Shown: positions 8,031 to 16,839, counted from the first letter of the stretch. The stretch is 64,000 nt of DNA from Candidatus Omnitrophota bacterium (GCA_020632575.1 JACKFH010000003.1:248001-312000); one strand, 5' to 3'. Translations and numbers: made by a program. Notes: a model not told the origin generated them from the sequence alone.

Positions 8031-9398
8031 CTAGAGAATATATTTTGAAAGATCCTGATCCTCGACAATGCCCTCCAGCCGTTCATTAACCAGTTTTCCA
8101 TCGATCGTGTATTTCTGCCCAGGCGTTTCCGGACAGGTGAAGGAGATCTCCTCGACCACCTTTTCGATGATGGTATGCAGACGGCGGGCGCCGATGTTGT
8201 CGGTCTTTTCGTTGATCTGCGCCGCCATGTCGGCCATCACCTCGATCGCGGAATCGTCGAACTCGATCACCACCCCTTCGGTCTCGAGAAGCGCCTTGTA
8301 CTGTTTGGTCAATGAATTCTCCGGTTCGCGGAGGATCTTGATGAACTCCTCCTTGCCGAGAGAGTCGAGCTCGACACGGATCGGGAAACGGCCCTGAAGT
8401 TCGGGGATCAAATCGCTGGGAGAGGTCCCATAAAAGGCGCCAGCGCCGATAAAAAGAATGTGATCGGTCCGAATCATCCCGTATTTGGTGTTGACCGTGC
8501 TCCCCTCAACCAATGGCAGGATATCTCGTTGGACTCCCTCGCGTGAAACGTCGGGCCCCGAACCGCCGTCATCACCAATCACCTTGTCCAACTCATCGAG
8601 GAAAACGATTCCTGACTCCTCGACAATCGACAGGGCCTGATCGATCACGCTTTCTTCGTCGATGAGGCGTTCGAGTTCATCCTGAACTAGATGAGGACGG
8701 GCCTCATGAACCTTCATTAGCTGCTTCTTTTTCCGAGAGGGAACCATCTTGTCCAACATTTCCTGAAGGTTGCTCTGGATCTCCTCCATTCCCGCACCGG
8801 GAATGAACCCTTGAATCATCATGTTCCGCTCGGGAACGTCGATTTCGATCTCGCGGTCCTCGAGATCGCCCTCCTCGAGCATTTTTCGCAGCTTCTCGCG
8901 GGTCGATTCGATCGGACCGGGGGGCGGGGTCGGGCTTTCCTGGTTTATCTCGGTGATGGTCGAGTAGGCAACCGGCGAAGAGGGGAGCAACAGGTCGAGG
9001 ATCCTCTCCTCGGCCTGTCTCATTGCATCTTCCTCGTGTTCCTCCTGACGGCGCGCGCGAAGGTTGTTGACTGAGACCTCGACCAGATCACGGATCATCG
9101 ACTCGACATCCCGACCGACATAGCCGACCTCAGTAAACTTTGAAGCCTCTACTTTGATGAAAGGGGCGTCGGTCATCTTGGCCAAACGGCGGGCGATCTC
9201 GGTTTTGCCCACGCCGGTCGGGCCGATCATGAGAATATTCTTAGGGTAAATCTCGGTGCGTTCCTCGTCACTGAGTTGGAGTCTTCTCCAGCGGCTTCTT
9301 AAGGCGAGAGCGACTGCTTTCTTCGCGTCGTATTGTCCAACAATGTACTTGTTAAGTTCCTCGACCACCTCACGGGGGGTCTTTTCAATTTGAGACAT
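8031..9398 (-). CDS. hslU: ATP-dependent protease ATPase subunit HslU
   Basis: 455 residues. The AAA+ unfoldase that feeds substrates to HslV. N-terminal TPREVVEELNKYIVGQ, Walker A GPTGVGKTE, the HslU pore motif EVGYVGRDVES, an I-domain of ~130 residues, Walker B GIVFLDELDK, a sensor region (TDHILFIGAGAF) and the canonical C-terminal LSKYIL tail that docks into HslV. It follows hslV by 21 bp. Length is close to the E. coli protein (443). Confidence 0.97.
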   Translation of the reverse strand: MSQIEKTPREVVEELNKYIVGQYDAKKAVALALRSRWRRLQLSDEERTEIYPKNILMIGPTGVGKTEIARRLAKMTDAPFIKVEASKFTEVGYVGRDVESMIRDLVEVSVNNLRARRQEEHEEDAMRQAEERILDLLLPSSPVAYSTITEINQESPTPPPGPIESTREKLRKMLEEGDLEDREIEIDVPERNMMIQGFIPGAGMEEIQSNLQEMLDKMVPSRKKKQLMKVHEARPHLVQDELERLIDEESVIDQALSIVEESGIVFLDELDKVIGDDGGSGPDVSREGVQRDILPLVEGSTVNTKYGMIRTDHILFIGAGAFYGTSPSDLIPELQGRFPIRVELDSLGKEEFIKILREPENSLTKQYKALLETEGVVIEFDDSAIEVMADMAAQINEKTDNIGARRLHTIIEKVVEEISFTCPETPGQKYTIDGKLVNERLEGIVEDQDLSKYIL

Positions 9399-9419
9399 TC
9401 GTTTCCTCTTTTGGGGTTT

Positions 9420-9983
9420 CTATTCCTTTTTGTCTTCCTCGAGAGATTGGACCACGATGTTGTCGTTGGTGTAGATGCAGAGGGAGGCCGCCGTTTTCAT
9501 CGAGGTTTCGACAATTTGTTCGGCGGTCAGTTGTTCCGCGTGCTGCAAAAGAGCGTGGGCAGCGGCCTGTGCAAAGGGGCCGCCCGAACCGATCGCCACG
9601 ATTCCCTCATCCGGCTCGACCACATCGCCGTTCCCGCTGATCAGGAGCGCATGATCCTTGTCCATCACCGCGAGCATGGCCTCCAGACGGCGCAGGGCGC
9701 GGTCAAGGCGCCAATCCTTCGCCAACTCCACCGCGGCGCGCACCAAATCGCCATTGTATTCGTCAAGTTTCGCCTCGAATTTCTCGAAAAGGGTGAAAGC
9801 GTCGGAGGAGGCTCCGGCAAATCCCGCGAGAACCTGATTGTTGTATAGGAGGCGCACTTTCTTGGCGGAGGCCTTCATGATGGTGTCGCCAAAGGTGACC
9901 TGGCCATCGGCCCCCATGGCGGAGTGCCCATTGTGACGCACGCCCACCACCGTGGTCGAACGCCATCTTTTTTGATCGTTCAC
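9420..9983 (-). CDS. hslV: ATP-dependent protease proteolytic subunit HslV
   Basis: Threonine protease of the proteasome beta-subunit fold. The active-site Thr is in [11 protein letters not shown], about ten residues in, so the precursor carries a short propeptide. Other family marks are [19 protein letters not shown] and [15 protein letters not shown] selected GTG at 9983 because it has a GGGAG ribosome-binding site; an ATG at 10016 without such a site would add 11 residues, and a TTG at 10043 more. Standard HslV starts with Met directly before the Thr pair, so cleavage of this propeptide would have to be autocatalytic or by another route. Partner: hslU immediately downstream. Confidence 0.95.
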   Translation of the reverse strand: MNDQKRWRSTTVVGVRHNGHSAMGADGQVTFGDTIMKASAKKVRLLYNNQVLAGFAGASSDAFTLFEKFEAKLDEYNGDLVRAAVELAKDWRLDRALRRLEAMLAVMDKDHALLISGNGDVVEPDEGIVAIGSGGPFAQAAAHALLQHAEQLTAEQIVETSMKTAASLCIYTNDNIVVQSLEEDKKE

Positions 9984-10132
9984 AAAAGACTCCCGAACCT
10001 GAAATAAGTCGTCCATTCTGGCAAATCGAGGTTCGGGGAACAAGATGACCCTGTTTGGTGCGAATTATCCGATCCGATTCGATCGGTCGCCCAACGGTTT
10101 TATCGCCTTCAATGCGGTTAAAAACCTGTTGA

Positions 10133-10861
10133 TTAGAAAATTCCCGGAGGAAGTCGATGCAAGTAAACTTGGCCATCCACGGGCAACCCGCGCTGAGCGG
10201 CGGTGTTTTTTCTGGCCGCCCCGCGGTCCGCGTATTCAATGGCGACCCCGATAAAGAAGGGATCTCCTCCGTAATGGAAGATGTCCCCCTCACTTTTGGT
10301 TCCATTGGTGGGACTGTACTGATTGACCATCCCATCCCTGGGGACCTCGAAGTGGGGGTTTTCGGAATCGACATCCTCGGGATCCCTTAAATTGGCGGCA
10401 TCGGGACCGCGGCTGAAGATAACCCAGGTTTCAAGGCACTTCGAAAGAGCGAATGGCTGGATAATCGATTCGACCCCGCCCATTTCATAGGAAATGATCG
10501 CCCCGCCATAGGCCCCACCGGTCTGGCTCCCGGGAAACGGGTCTTGGGGGAGGGCCGTGATGTAGGCGTTTGGGCTGGTCAACCAGGTTAACCCGGCCTC
10601 GTCTCGGGGTCGCGCATTCCTAACCAAAGCATCCTGCTCCGATTCGGACGGATAGATCTTCCAGTCGATTTGGTAGGCCTCCATCGCGGTCACGAGCGAC
10701 CTGATCTCACCCTTGGACCGAACGACTCGCGCGCGCATCTGGGCCTCGAGAAAATTGGGGAGCGCGATCGCGATCAGAATCAGGATGATGGCGATGACAA
10801 TGAGAAGTTCGATGAGAGTGAAACCCTGCCTCTTGGTTGGGGGAGTCGAAATCGGATTCAT
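10133..10861 (-). CDS. type II secretion/type IV pilus prepilin-like protein
   Basis: 242 residues. It starts with a short basic leader and the prepilin peptidase site QG|FTLIELLIVIAIILIL, followed by the ALPNFLEA kink of pseudopilins. The globular part has QDPFPGSQ and ends with an NQYSPTNGTKSEGD motif also present in the prepilin at 13329-13916. Pro-Thr-Asn-Gly-Thr motifs of this kind occur in large paralogous prepilin families of PVC-like and candidate-phylum genomes; I state this from memory. The ATG at 10861 is preferred because an upstream extension has no leader character. It stands alone between hslV and a glycosyltransferase, not in a secretion operon. Confidence 0.85.
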   Translation of the reverse strand: MNPISTPPTKRQGFTLIELLIVIAIILILIAIALPNFLEAQMRARVVRSKGEIRSLVTAMEAYQIDWKIYPSESEQDALVRNARPRDEAGLTWLTSPNAYITALPQDPFPGSQTGGAYGGAIISYEMGGVESIIQPFALSKCLETWVIFSRGPDAANLRDPEDVDSENPHFEVPRDGMVNQYSPTNGTKSEGDIFHYGGDPFFIGVAIEYADRGAARKNTAAQRGLPVDGQVYLHRLPPGIF

Positions 10862-10978
10862 TGAGCGGATGTCCGTCCTCAAAATAGGTAGAAATGAAAC
10901 CAGCTTAAATCGGATGAGTTTCGCAAAAACGGGAATTGAAAACAATAAAAAAAGTGCACTGGTCGCCTAGGGGGTAGA

Positions 10979-11923
10979 TTATGAATCCGGGTCCGTTTCC
11001 GTCTCCTCGGCGACTAAATAAAGGGGCCGATTTTTAACCTCCTCGAAGACGCGAGCCAGGTATTCCCCGATAATCCCCATGAAAAAAATTTGAGTGCCGC
11101 CGATCAGGAGCATGAAAAGGACGATCGAGGCCCAACCCTGTTGGTATCCCGGCGGTTTGGTGAAAAAGGTCCAGACCACATAGAGGCCATAAAGAAAGCC
11201 GACGAACACGACAAAAGCGCCGAGAATGGTCGCCATCCTGAGCGGAATGGCCGACTGAGAGAGAATGCCATGTGCCGCGAATCGGAGCATTTTGCGAAAG
11301 CTGTACTTCGTGTTTCCCGCGAACCGTTCGGGGGCCGAGAAGGGAACCTCGATCTGCTTGAACCCGATCCAGGGGATCATTCCGCGAAAAAAGCGGGTTT
11401 TCTCCGGCATCCGTTTCAAAGCTTCCACCGCTTTACGGTCCAGGAGGCGGAAATCGGCGGCTCCCGGGACAATGGTCAATGGAGAGAGTGAGTTGATCAG
11501 CCAATAAAAAAGCGAGGAGGTTAAATTCTTCCGGACCCCGGCGCCCGAGGTCTCTTTCCGCACCGTGTAAACCACCTCATAACCTTCTCGCCACCTGGCG
11601 ATCAACTCCGGCAAGAGCTCGGGAGGATGTTGGAGATCAGCGTCCATGGTGATCACCGCCTCCCCGCGCGCCATCTCCAATCCGGCGGTGAGAGCCGCTT
11701 GGTGGCCAAAGTTTCGAGAGAGGCGCAAGCCTCGCACTGTCGGATCGCGATCGGAGATGGAGCGAATCCGTTCGAATGTCCCATCCGCGCTTCCATCGTC
11801 GACAAAAAGGATTTCGTAGGCGGTCTCCAGCTTCGAAAGCACCTGAGTCAATCGGTCATGGACCTCGGCGAGACAGTCCTCTTCGTTGTAAGCGGGAATG
11901 ACAATCGAAACGATCGGCTTCAT
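10979..11923 (-). CDS. glycosyltransferase family 2, DPM1/GtrB-like, membrane-anchored
   Basis: 314 residues. GT-A fold with VSIVIPAYNEEDCL at the N-terminus, EILFVDDGSADGT, the DxD-type metal site ITMDADLQHPPE, and two C-terminal hydrophobic helices (~230-255 and ~268-290), as in GtrB/ArnC proteins that transfer sugars to polyprenyl phosphate. The start is set at the ATG at 11923 because homology begins directly there; the longer open frame is not family-like. The gene is transcribed away from the divergent BFN-PilZ-VanZ operon. Confidence 0.9.
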   Translation of the reverse strand: MKPIVSIVIPAYNEEDCLAEVHDRLTQVLSKLETAYEILFVDDGSADGTFERIRSISDRDPTVRGLRLSRNFGHQAALTAGLEMARGEAVITMDADLQHPPELLPELIARWREGYEVVYTVRKETSGAGVRKNLTSSLFYWLINSLSPLTIVPGAADFRLLDRKAVEALKRMPEKTRFFRGMIPWIGFKQIEVPFSAPERFAGNTKYSFRKMLRFAAHGILSQSAIPLRMATILGAFVVFVGFLYGLYVVWTFFTKPPGYQQGWASIVLFMLLIGGTQIFFMGIIGEYLARVFEEVKNRPLYLVAEETETDPDS

Positions 11924-12055
11924 TCCCGCGAGTCTAATGGCCCCCCGGAATTTAGAGAAGGTCGAACCGCCATGGACTCCCGACAAGAAGGTTCCACTCT
12001 CGGTTTCCAGCCACACTCATGCTATAACTTGAAAGTCAAAGGAGTCCGATGAGTC

Positions 12056-12457
12056 ATGGTCCGCGCGGAACTGTTCGAAATCCGAATCAATGAGCTAGAG
12101 GGAGAGCAGGTAATCATCCTCAATTGCGAGGATTCCGGCCGCAAACTCCCCATCATGATCGGGATCTGTGAGGCCAACGCCATCCGTTACCATGTTCATT
12201 CAATTCACCCTCCCAGGCCCCTGACCCACGACCTGTTAAATCAGGTGATCGGGACCATGGGGGGCGTGGTGGATCGGATTGTGATCAATGACTTGAATCA
12301 GGGGACTTTTTTCGCCCAAATCGTCATTGAAACCCCAGGCGGAGAGGTTTACATTGATGCTCGTCCGAGCGACGCCATCGCCCTGGCGGTGAGGGTGGAC
12401 TGTCCGATCTATATCGAAGACCATGTCCTGGACAAGAATGAGTCGGAGGGATTCTGA
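12056..12457 (+). CDS. bifunctional nuclease (BFN/DUF151) domain protein
   Basis: 133 residues of a single BFN domain (Pfam DNase-RNase). Typical blocks are GRKLPIMIGICEANAI, RPLTHDLLNQVI and IDARPSDAIALAVR. Plant members show DNase and RNase activity in vitro; the bacterial role is unclear. AAAGGAG lies 11 bp before the ATG. It is the first gene of a compact operon with PilZ and VanZ proteins, the PilZ start being 2 bp after this stop. Confidence 0.9.
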   Translation: MVRAELFEIRINELEGEQVIILNCEDSGRKLPIMIGICEANAIRYHVHSIHPPRPLTHDLLNQVIGTMGGVVDRIVINDLNQGTFFAQIVIETPGGEVYIDARPSDAIALAVRVDCPIYIEDHVLDKNESEGF

Positions 12458-12459
12458 AA

Positions 12460-12828
12460 ATGACCGAATCGCAAAAACCCTCAGTCGAGAGAAGAGCGCA
12501 CCGCCGAGCGAGAGAAAACATCCTGGTCAGCGTCCAGGATGAGGATCAATCCATTTCGGTGGCCACTCGAGACGTTTGCCCCAACGGTCTCTCTTGTGTC
12601 CTGCCGAAACCCCTGAGCCTGTTCACCAAATACCGTTTCGCCCTTTCCGTGCCCGCCTCCGATGGACATTTGAACGAAATCGACGGGGAGGGGATTGTGG
12701 TCCGAGTGGAGGAGGTGGAGGTTGAGGGTGAAATGCAGTTCGAGACCGCCTTCTATTTTCAACACCTCGATGATGGCCACCAACTGGTCCTGGAAGAATT
12801 CGTCCAGGAATCGGACAGCTGTCAGTAA
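12460..12828 (+). CDS. PilZ domain protein, probable c-di-GMP receptor
   Basis: 122 residues. The N-terminal RRAHRRARENI matches the PilZ RxxxR c-di-GMP-binding arm, and DVCPNGLSC fits the second motif ([DN]xSxxG) with Cys in place of Ser. The rest is a beta-barrel-like alternating sequence. Such small PilZ proteins read c-di-GMP and act on motility, secretion or polysaccharide synthesis. Co-transcription with the BFN and VanZ genes is likely from spacing, but the functional link is unknown. Confidence 0.85.
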   Translation: MTESQKPSVERRAHRRARENILVSVQDEDQSISVATRDVCPNGLSCVLPKPLSLFTKYRFALSVPASDGHLNEIDGEGIVVRVEEVEVEGEMQFETAFYFQHLDDGHQLVLEEFVQESDSCQ

Positions 12829-12848
12829 CCCGGACCGCGACGATTCCA

Positions 12849-13277
12849 ATGTGGCGACGCCTATGGGGATGGCTCCCCGCGCTTATCCTGATGGGAACGA
12901 TTTTTTACATCAGTTCCAGCCCCGCTCCGGAAATCTTTCGTAAGAAGTACATTTTTTCCCAGGACAAGTTCATTCACATCGCGGTCTACTTTGCGCTCGC
13001 GGTCTTCTTCGCTCGAGCGTTCGTCTGGGATCGCCGGGAGATGGGCCGCAAATGGATCCTCATTGCCATCGCTTTGTCCGCGCTCTATGGAATCAGCGAT
13101 GAATTCCACCAATCCTTCGTGCCCGAACGGACCTCCGACATCTTCGATTGGTTCGCGGATTTGGTGGGAGCCTCCCTCCTCTTCGCTCTGCAAAAACCGC
13201 TCCTGGCGCTTCTCCGCTTGGAGAAACGCCTAACGGAACTGGCAATTCCCCAGGCCGCGGATCGTCAAACCGAATAA
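12849..13277 (+). CDS. VanZ-family membrane protein
   Basis: 142 residues with four predicted membrane helices. VanZ signature residues are present: DKFIHIAVYFALAV and YGISDEFHQSFVPERTSDIFDW. The family is named from a teicoplanin-resistance accessory protein but most members have no known role. Third gene of the operon. Nothing in the context suggests glycopeptide resistance. Confidence 0.9.
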   Translation: MWRRLWGWLPALILMGTIFYISSSPAPEIFRKKYIFSQDKFIHIAVYFALAVFFARAFVWDRREMGRKWILIAIALSALYGISDEFHQSFVPERTSDIFDWFADLVGASLLFALQKPLLALLRLEKRLTELAIPQAADRQTE

Positions 13278-13328
13278 GTCCGGCTCGATTTCTCCCTCAC
13301 CTTCATCCTCAGCCGCGAATCCCTTTAA

Positions 13329-13916
13329 TCAGCCCGAGCTGTTTCCGGCCATTTGCGCGTCGCTGGTCACATAGAGATCCCCCCGGCTGATTGTGCCATT
13401 GGTGGGGGAATAGGTCATGTAATCCCAATACTCCGGCGCGTTCGGTTTGGGTTGGAGGCCGATGAACAGCAGGGGGGTGTAACCCGGGTAGAACTCCATG
13501 TCATCGTGGCCGGTTGTTCGATTGCGATCCGGACCAACGCCAACAAGGACCCATCGAGTCGGATGATCGATCTCCCGCGCACCATAGTCGTAAGACCGTG
13601 GTCGGCCATCGCCGTCGAATGGGTCACGTGGCAGTTCTTCGATATAGGGGACCGGCTCCAGCAGAACGCTCAACTCGCGTCGAACCAGAGCCGCCTGGGG
13701 GTAAGCCTTGTGGTCCACAAAGTACATCTCCAAAGCTCCCCCAAGGGACCGCATTTCCGCATAGCTTTTGGCGACATTCGACCTTGTCACCGCGGTCAGG
13801 AAGTTGGGGAGCGCGATGGCGACCAGGATCAGTATGATCGCGATCACCACCAACAGCTCGACCAGAGTGAACCCACGACGGTGGCGTGGTCCAGCGATCG
13901 GTTTGCTTTTATCCAT
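13329..13916 (-). CDS. prepilin-like protein with SPTNGT tail
   Basis: 195 residues. Prepilin leader and cleavage site RRG|FTLVELLVVIAIILIL, then ALPNFLTAVTR. A globular part with ELPRDPFDGDG and a YSPTNGTISRGD motif near the C-terminus matches the paralogue at 10133-10861. The ATG at 13916 is chosen over GTG at 13925 because GGAGGTGA is correctly spaced before it. It starts immediately after the stop of the Pro/Gly-rich LTXXQ-like gene, so the two are probably co-expressed. Confidence 0.85.
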   Translation of the reverse strand: MDKSKPIAGPRHRRGFTLVELLVVIAIILILVAIALPNFLTAVTRSNVAKSYAEMRSLGGALEMYFVDHKAYPQAALVRRELSVLLEPVPYIEELPRDPFDGDGRPRSYDYGAREIDHPTRWVLVGVGPDRNRTTGHDDMEFYPGYTPLLFIGLQPKPNAPEYWDYMTYSPTNGTISRGDLYVTSDAQMAGNSSG

Positions 13917-13921
13917 GGCGG

Positions 13922-14563
13922 TCACCTCCGATCCGGCGGCGGGGGACCGTCAGGCGGCGGCCCGCCACCCGGAGGGGGTCCAAATCCTGGAGGTCCTGGA
14001 GGCCCTCCGCGGCGACCGCCACCCTGGCGGCGACGTTGTTCCATCTGTTTGCGACGTTCCTTCATTTGCTCCTCCAGGGCTTTGACCTCTTTGGGAGGAA
14101 GGCTCTTTTTGGCTTCGTTCAAACGGCGCTGCATGTGGTCGTCCATCCGCTGTCTCATCCGCGATTCGAACATCGTGTGAGCCTTTTCCTGCTGTTCCGG
14201 GGTCAACACACTTTGAACCTGTTGCATCCTTTGACCGCGATTCTCCGGCCCACCCTCCCAGGGCTGAGACATGATGTCTCGGATCTGGTTTTGCTGGTCG
14301 GGAGTCAGGTTGAGTTCCTGAGCCATCTCCTGCATCCTGCGTTGTCGGTCCTCTTCGCTGGGTGGACCCCAATCACCTCTTCCTCGTCCGCCCCCATCTC
14401 TGTCCCCTCTGGGACCTGGTGGCCCGAATTCTGGGCGATCCTCCGGGATGCCCTGGTTAAACCGATAGTACTGGCTGCCCGAATAGACTGCGGTCGCGAC
14501 AATCGCGATCAGGGCCAAAATGAGCAGCGGCCACTTGCTTGTGTGTTTCTTTTCTTTTGTCAT
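13922..14563 (-). CDS. membrane-anchored LTXXQ/CpxP-like Pro-Gly-rich protein
   Basis: 213 residues. An N-terminal membrane helix (WPLLILALIAIVATAVYSG), a Gly/Arg/Asp-rich linker, then a helical part with two LTxxQQ motifs (LNLTPDQQNQI and VLTPEQQEKA) as in Spy/CpxP and related metal-sensor-like periplasmic proteins, then a basic helix and a C-terminal tail of Pro-Gly repeats (GPPPGGGPPP-type). Probably a periplasmic helical protein. Function unknown; Spy/CpxP relatives are envelope-stress chaperones or sensors. The upstream neighbour has the same style and the same Gly-Pro tail. Confidence 0.75.
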   Translation of the reverse strand: MTKEKKHTSKWPLLILALIAIVATAVYSGSQYYRFNQGIPEDRPEFGPPGPRGDRDGGGRGRGDWGPPSEEDRQRRMQEMAQELNLTPDQQNQIRDIMSQPWEGGPENRGQRMQQVQSVLTPEQQEKAHTMFESRMRQRMDDHMQRRLNEAKKSLPPKEVKALEEQMKERRKQMEQRRRQGGGRRGGPPGPPGFGPPPGGGPPPDGPPPPDRR

Positions 14564-14605
14564 CGGAGTCTCTCCTCAATCCAGTCGAAACCCATACGTG
14601 GACAG

Positions 14606-15298
14606 TTAACGGTCTCGCGGACCCCCACCGGGGCCACCCGGACCACGCCGCCCAAACCCACTCAAAGTCTCCTTGAAAGCCTCCACTTGCTCGGCGGTCA
14701 GGACCGTCCCGAGCTTTTCGAACAGGGCGTCCATCCGTGCGCGGCGTTCATCGCGGTCGCTATCGGATGGCGGACCGGATCGCTCGCGGGGCCCCCCCAT
14801 GTATTCCATGATAATGGCCACCGCTTTCTTCAGCGGCTCCTTGTCCTCAACGATTTCAGAGAGTCGATTCACTCCCATATCAGCCCGGAAGGAGAAACCG
14901 CCGAGGCTTTCCATTGCTTTCTCGGACTGTTCCGCAGTCAACAGGCCCTCCAGAGTTGTCTTGAATTCGGCGATTCCCGCGTCTCTGGCTTCGCGGGCTT
15001 TCTCCCAACCACCCTCAGACTGCCTCATTTCCATCATCTTTTCCTGCAGGCTTTGGCGAGCCGCCACGTAAGCGTCGGCCAGCTTGTCGGTGGTTTCCTC
15101 ATTCAATTCGAGGGAGGCGGCGACACTATCGGCTTGGAGAATCCAAACCCGCTCCATTTGTTCAGGATCGAAATCTCGGGGCCCGCCCCTTTCACCCGGC
15201 CCACGTTGAGCATCGGCGGGGGAAAACAGAAAAACTCCCAGTGAAACAGTGATTGCGGCGAGAAAGGTGATTTTGATTCCTTTTTTCAACTTGGCCAT
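14606..15298 (-). CDS. exported LTXXQ-like helical protein
   Basis: 230 residues from the ATG at 15298, which has GGAGG in front; the longer frame adds unrelated residues. Signal peptide with core ITFLAAITVSLGVFLF and a cleavage site near ADAQ. The mature protein is mostly helical with repeats of the type GLLTAEQSEKAMESL and VLTAEQVEAFKETL, echoing LTxxQ, and ends in a Gly/Pro/Arg tail. It resembles Spy/CpxP-type periplasmic proteins only in motif. Probably in one operon with the next two genes. Confidence 0.75.
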   Translation of the reverse strand: MAKLKKGIKITFLAAITVSLGVFLFSPADAQRGPGERGGPRDFDPEQMERVWILQADSVAASLELNEETTDKLADAYVAARQSLQEKMMEMRQSEGGWEKAREARDAGIAEFKTTLEGLLTAEQSEKAMESLGGFSFRADMGVNRLSEIVEDKEPLKKAVAIIMEYMGGPRERSGPPSDSDRDERRARMDALFEKLGTVLTAEQVEAFKETLSGFGRRGPGGPGGGPRDR

Positions 15299-15651
15299 TT
15301 TGGATCCTCCATTCGAAATCGGTCTTTGAGTGGGGAATTGGTTGAAGCCCTTTAACCCAACTAATGGATATTCGCATACGCTATGCCGATATTCAGAGTC
15401 TGCGGTTTGCTCCAGTCTTTTCAAGCACTTAGATTTCATTCAACCGCGCCTGTGATTGTAGGTTAAAACCTGAATTTGGACGCTAGGGAACAGCGCCAGG
15501 TCGAGGTGGACGCTAGCGTCAGGACCTTATTGTCATAATATGGCGCCACTATATCAGATTGAATTGGGGACGAGTTTGATCTATAATTTCAGAAAAATAA
15601 ATTAAATAAATTCGATCACTTTTAGTTGATTTCGAGATTTTGAGGTGAAAG
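15299..15651. other. 353-bp divergent intergenic region with one promoter-like site
   Basis: No coding potential seen. The right half is A+T-rich. The element ATTTGGACGCTAGGGAAC recurs in part as GTGGACGCTAGCGTC ~35 bp further on, a short near-repeat with palindromic GACGCTAGCGTC that could be an operator. The promoter at 15559-15587 is listed separately. Confidence 0.5.
15559..15587 (+). promoter_or_regulatory. sigma70-type promoter for the PAS kinase gene
   Basis: TTGAAT at 15559-15564, a 17-bp spacer and TATAAT at 15582-15587, 65 bp before the kinase start. It is one of the best consensus matches in the window. Confidence 0.6.
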
Positions 15652-16839
15652 ATGAGTTACGTCCCGATTCAAATGGCTCCGAACACATCAGCCCCGACGC
15701 ATTACGCCCCTGCGGAAAGAGGCCCACATTCTGTCCTTCATGGCATCAGTGAGGCGTTGCGTGGGAACCAATTGCTGGTCGATCTCCTGGAAACGACTCC
15801 GGGTTGCGCGGTTGTTCTCAGCCAAGAGCGGCAAATCGTTCACGCGAACCGGCGATTCCTAGAAGCGGTGGGGATGGAAAGGTTGGAGGAGGTCAGGGGG
15901 TATCGGGTCGGGGAAGCCATGCGCTGCGTTCATGCGGACGAAGAGCCCGGGGGTTGCGGGACGGCGGAGGCCTGTGCGACTTGCGGGGCGGGTACGGCGA
16001 TCCACGAATCGCAGGTGACCCTTGGGACCAAGAATCGGGAATGGCGGATCTCAATCGACCATGCCTCGGCAAAAGCCCTGGATTTTGAGGTGATCGCCAC
16101 CCCGATGCGAATCGAGAACCACGATTTGACCGTGGTCACCCTCCGTGACATCAGCGGAGAGAAGCGGAGACGGGTTCTCGAGCGGATCTTCTTTCACGAT
16201 GTCCTCAACACCGCCGGAGGCCTTCAGGGGCTGGCGCGAATCATCTCGGAGGAGGATTCGGATGACGATGACGAGGAAAGCCATTGGATCCGTAGGTCGA
16301 TTTTGGAACTCGCCACCCAACTCGTTTCCGACATCCAGAGCCAAAGAGCCCTGACCGCCGCCGAGTCCGGCGAACTCAGCGTGAGCATGATGGAAATCAA
16401 TTTTGACGACGCTGTCAAAAGTTCGGTGTCGGTGGTAACAGGGCACGACATTACTCAGGGGAAAAAGATTCGCTTTCAAGGCAATGGAGATGTGAACGTC
16501 CGATCGGATCCACATCTGCTCCAACGAGTGCTGGTCAATCTGATCAAGAACGCAGTCGAGGCGACGCCAAGCGGTGGGGAGATTACAGTTCGAACTCTGA
16601 TCGAATCCGAAATTCGAGTCTCGTTCTCGGTTCACAACCCAACAGTGATGTCCAACGAAGTCCAACTGCAGATCTTTCAGCGTTCATTCAGCACAAAGGA
16701 GGGGTACGGGCGAGGCATTGGAACCTACAGTGCGAAACTTCTTGGCGAAAAATACCTCGGCGGCAAGGTCGACTTCTGGAGTCGGGAACCGGAGGGGACA
16801 ACCTTTAAGTTTTCGCTTCCGATTTCACAATCCATTTGA
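15652..16839 (+). CDS. orphan PAS sensor histidine kinase with Cys cluster
   Basis: 395 residues, no membrane segments. A PAS-like domain (~45-160) holds four cysteines, C92, C102, C108 and C111, in the pattern C-x9-GCG-x4-AC-xx-CG, suggestive of a metal or Fe-S centre. The phospho-acceptor region is non-standard: H182 in FFHDVLNTAGGLQGLA rather than the usual HELRNPL. The HATPase_c domain has LINLIKNAVEATPSGG and a G2-type GRGIGTYSAKLL. No response regulator is adjacent. Similar HDVLN kinases with a Cys-rich PAS domain occur in deltaproteobacteria (recollection). Confidence 0.88.
   Translation: MSYVPIQMAPNTSAPTHYAPAERGPHSVLHGISEALRGNQLLVDLLETTPGCAVVLSQERQIVHANRRFLEAVGMERLEEVRGYRVGEAMRCVHADEEPGGCGTAEACATCGAGTAIHESQVTLGTKNREWRISIDHASAKALDFEVIATPMRIENHDLTVVTLRDISGEKRRRVLERIFFHDVLNTAGGLQGLARIISEEDSDDDDEESHWIRRSILELATQLVSDIQSQRALTAAESGELSVSMMEINFDDAVKSSVSVVTGHDITQGKKIRFQGNGDVNVRSDPHLLQRVLVNLIKNAVEATPSGGEITVRTLIESEIRVSFSVHNPTVMSNEVQLQIFQRSFSTKEGYGRGIGTYSAKLLGEKYLGGKVDFWSREPEGTTFKFSLPISQSI

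Noticed and set aside
13886..15244. Plus-strand open frame of 452 codons antisense to the LTXXQ-like genes
   Set aside because: Low-complexity antisense of Gly/Pro-rich sequence; the minus-strand genes have signal peptides, ribosome-binding sites and motifs.
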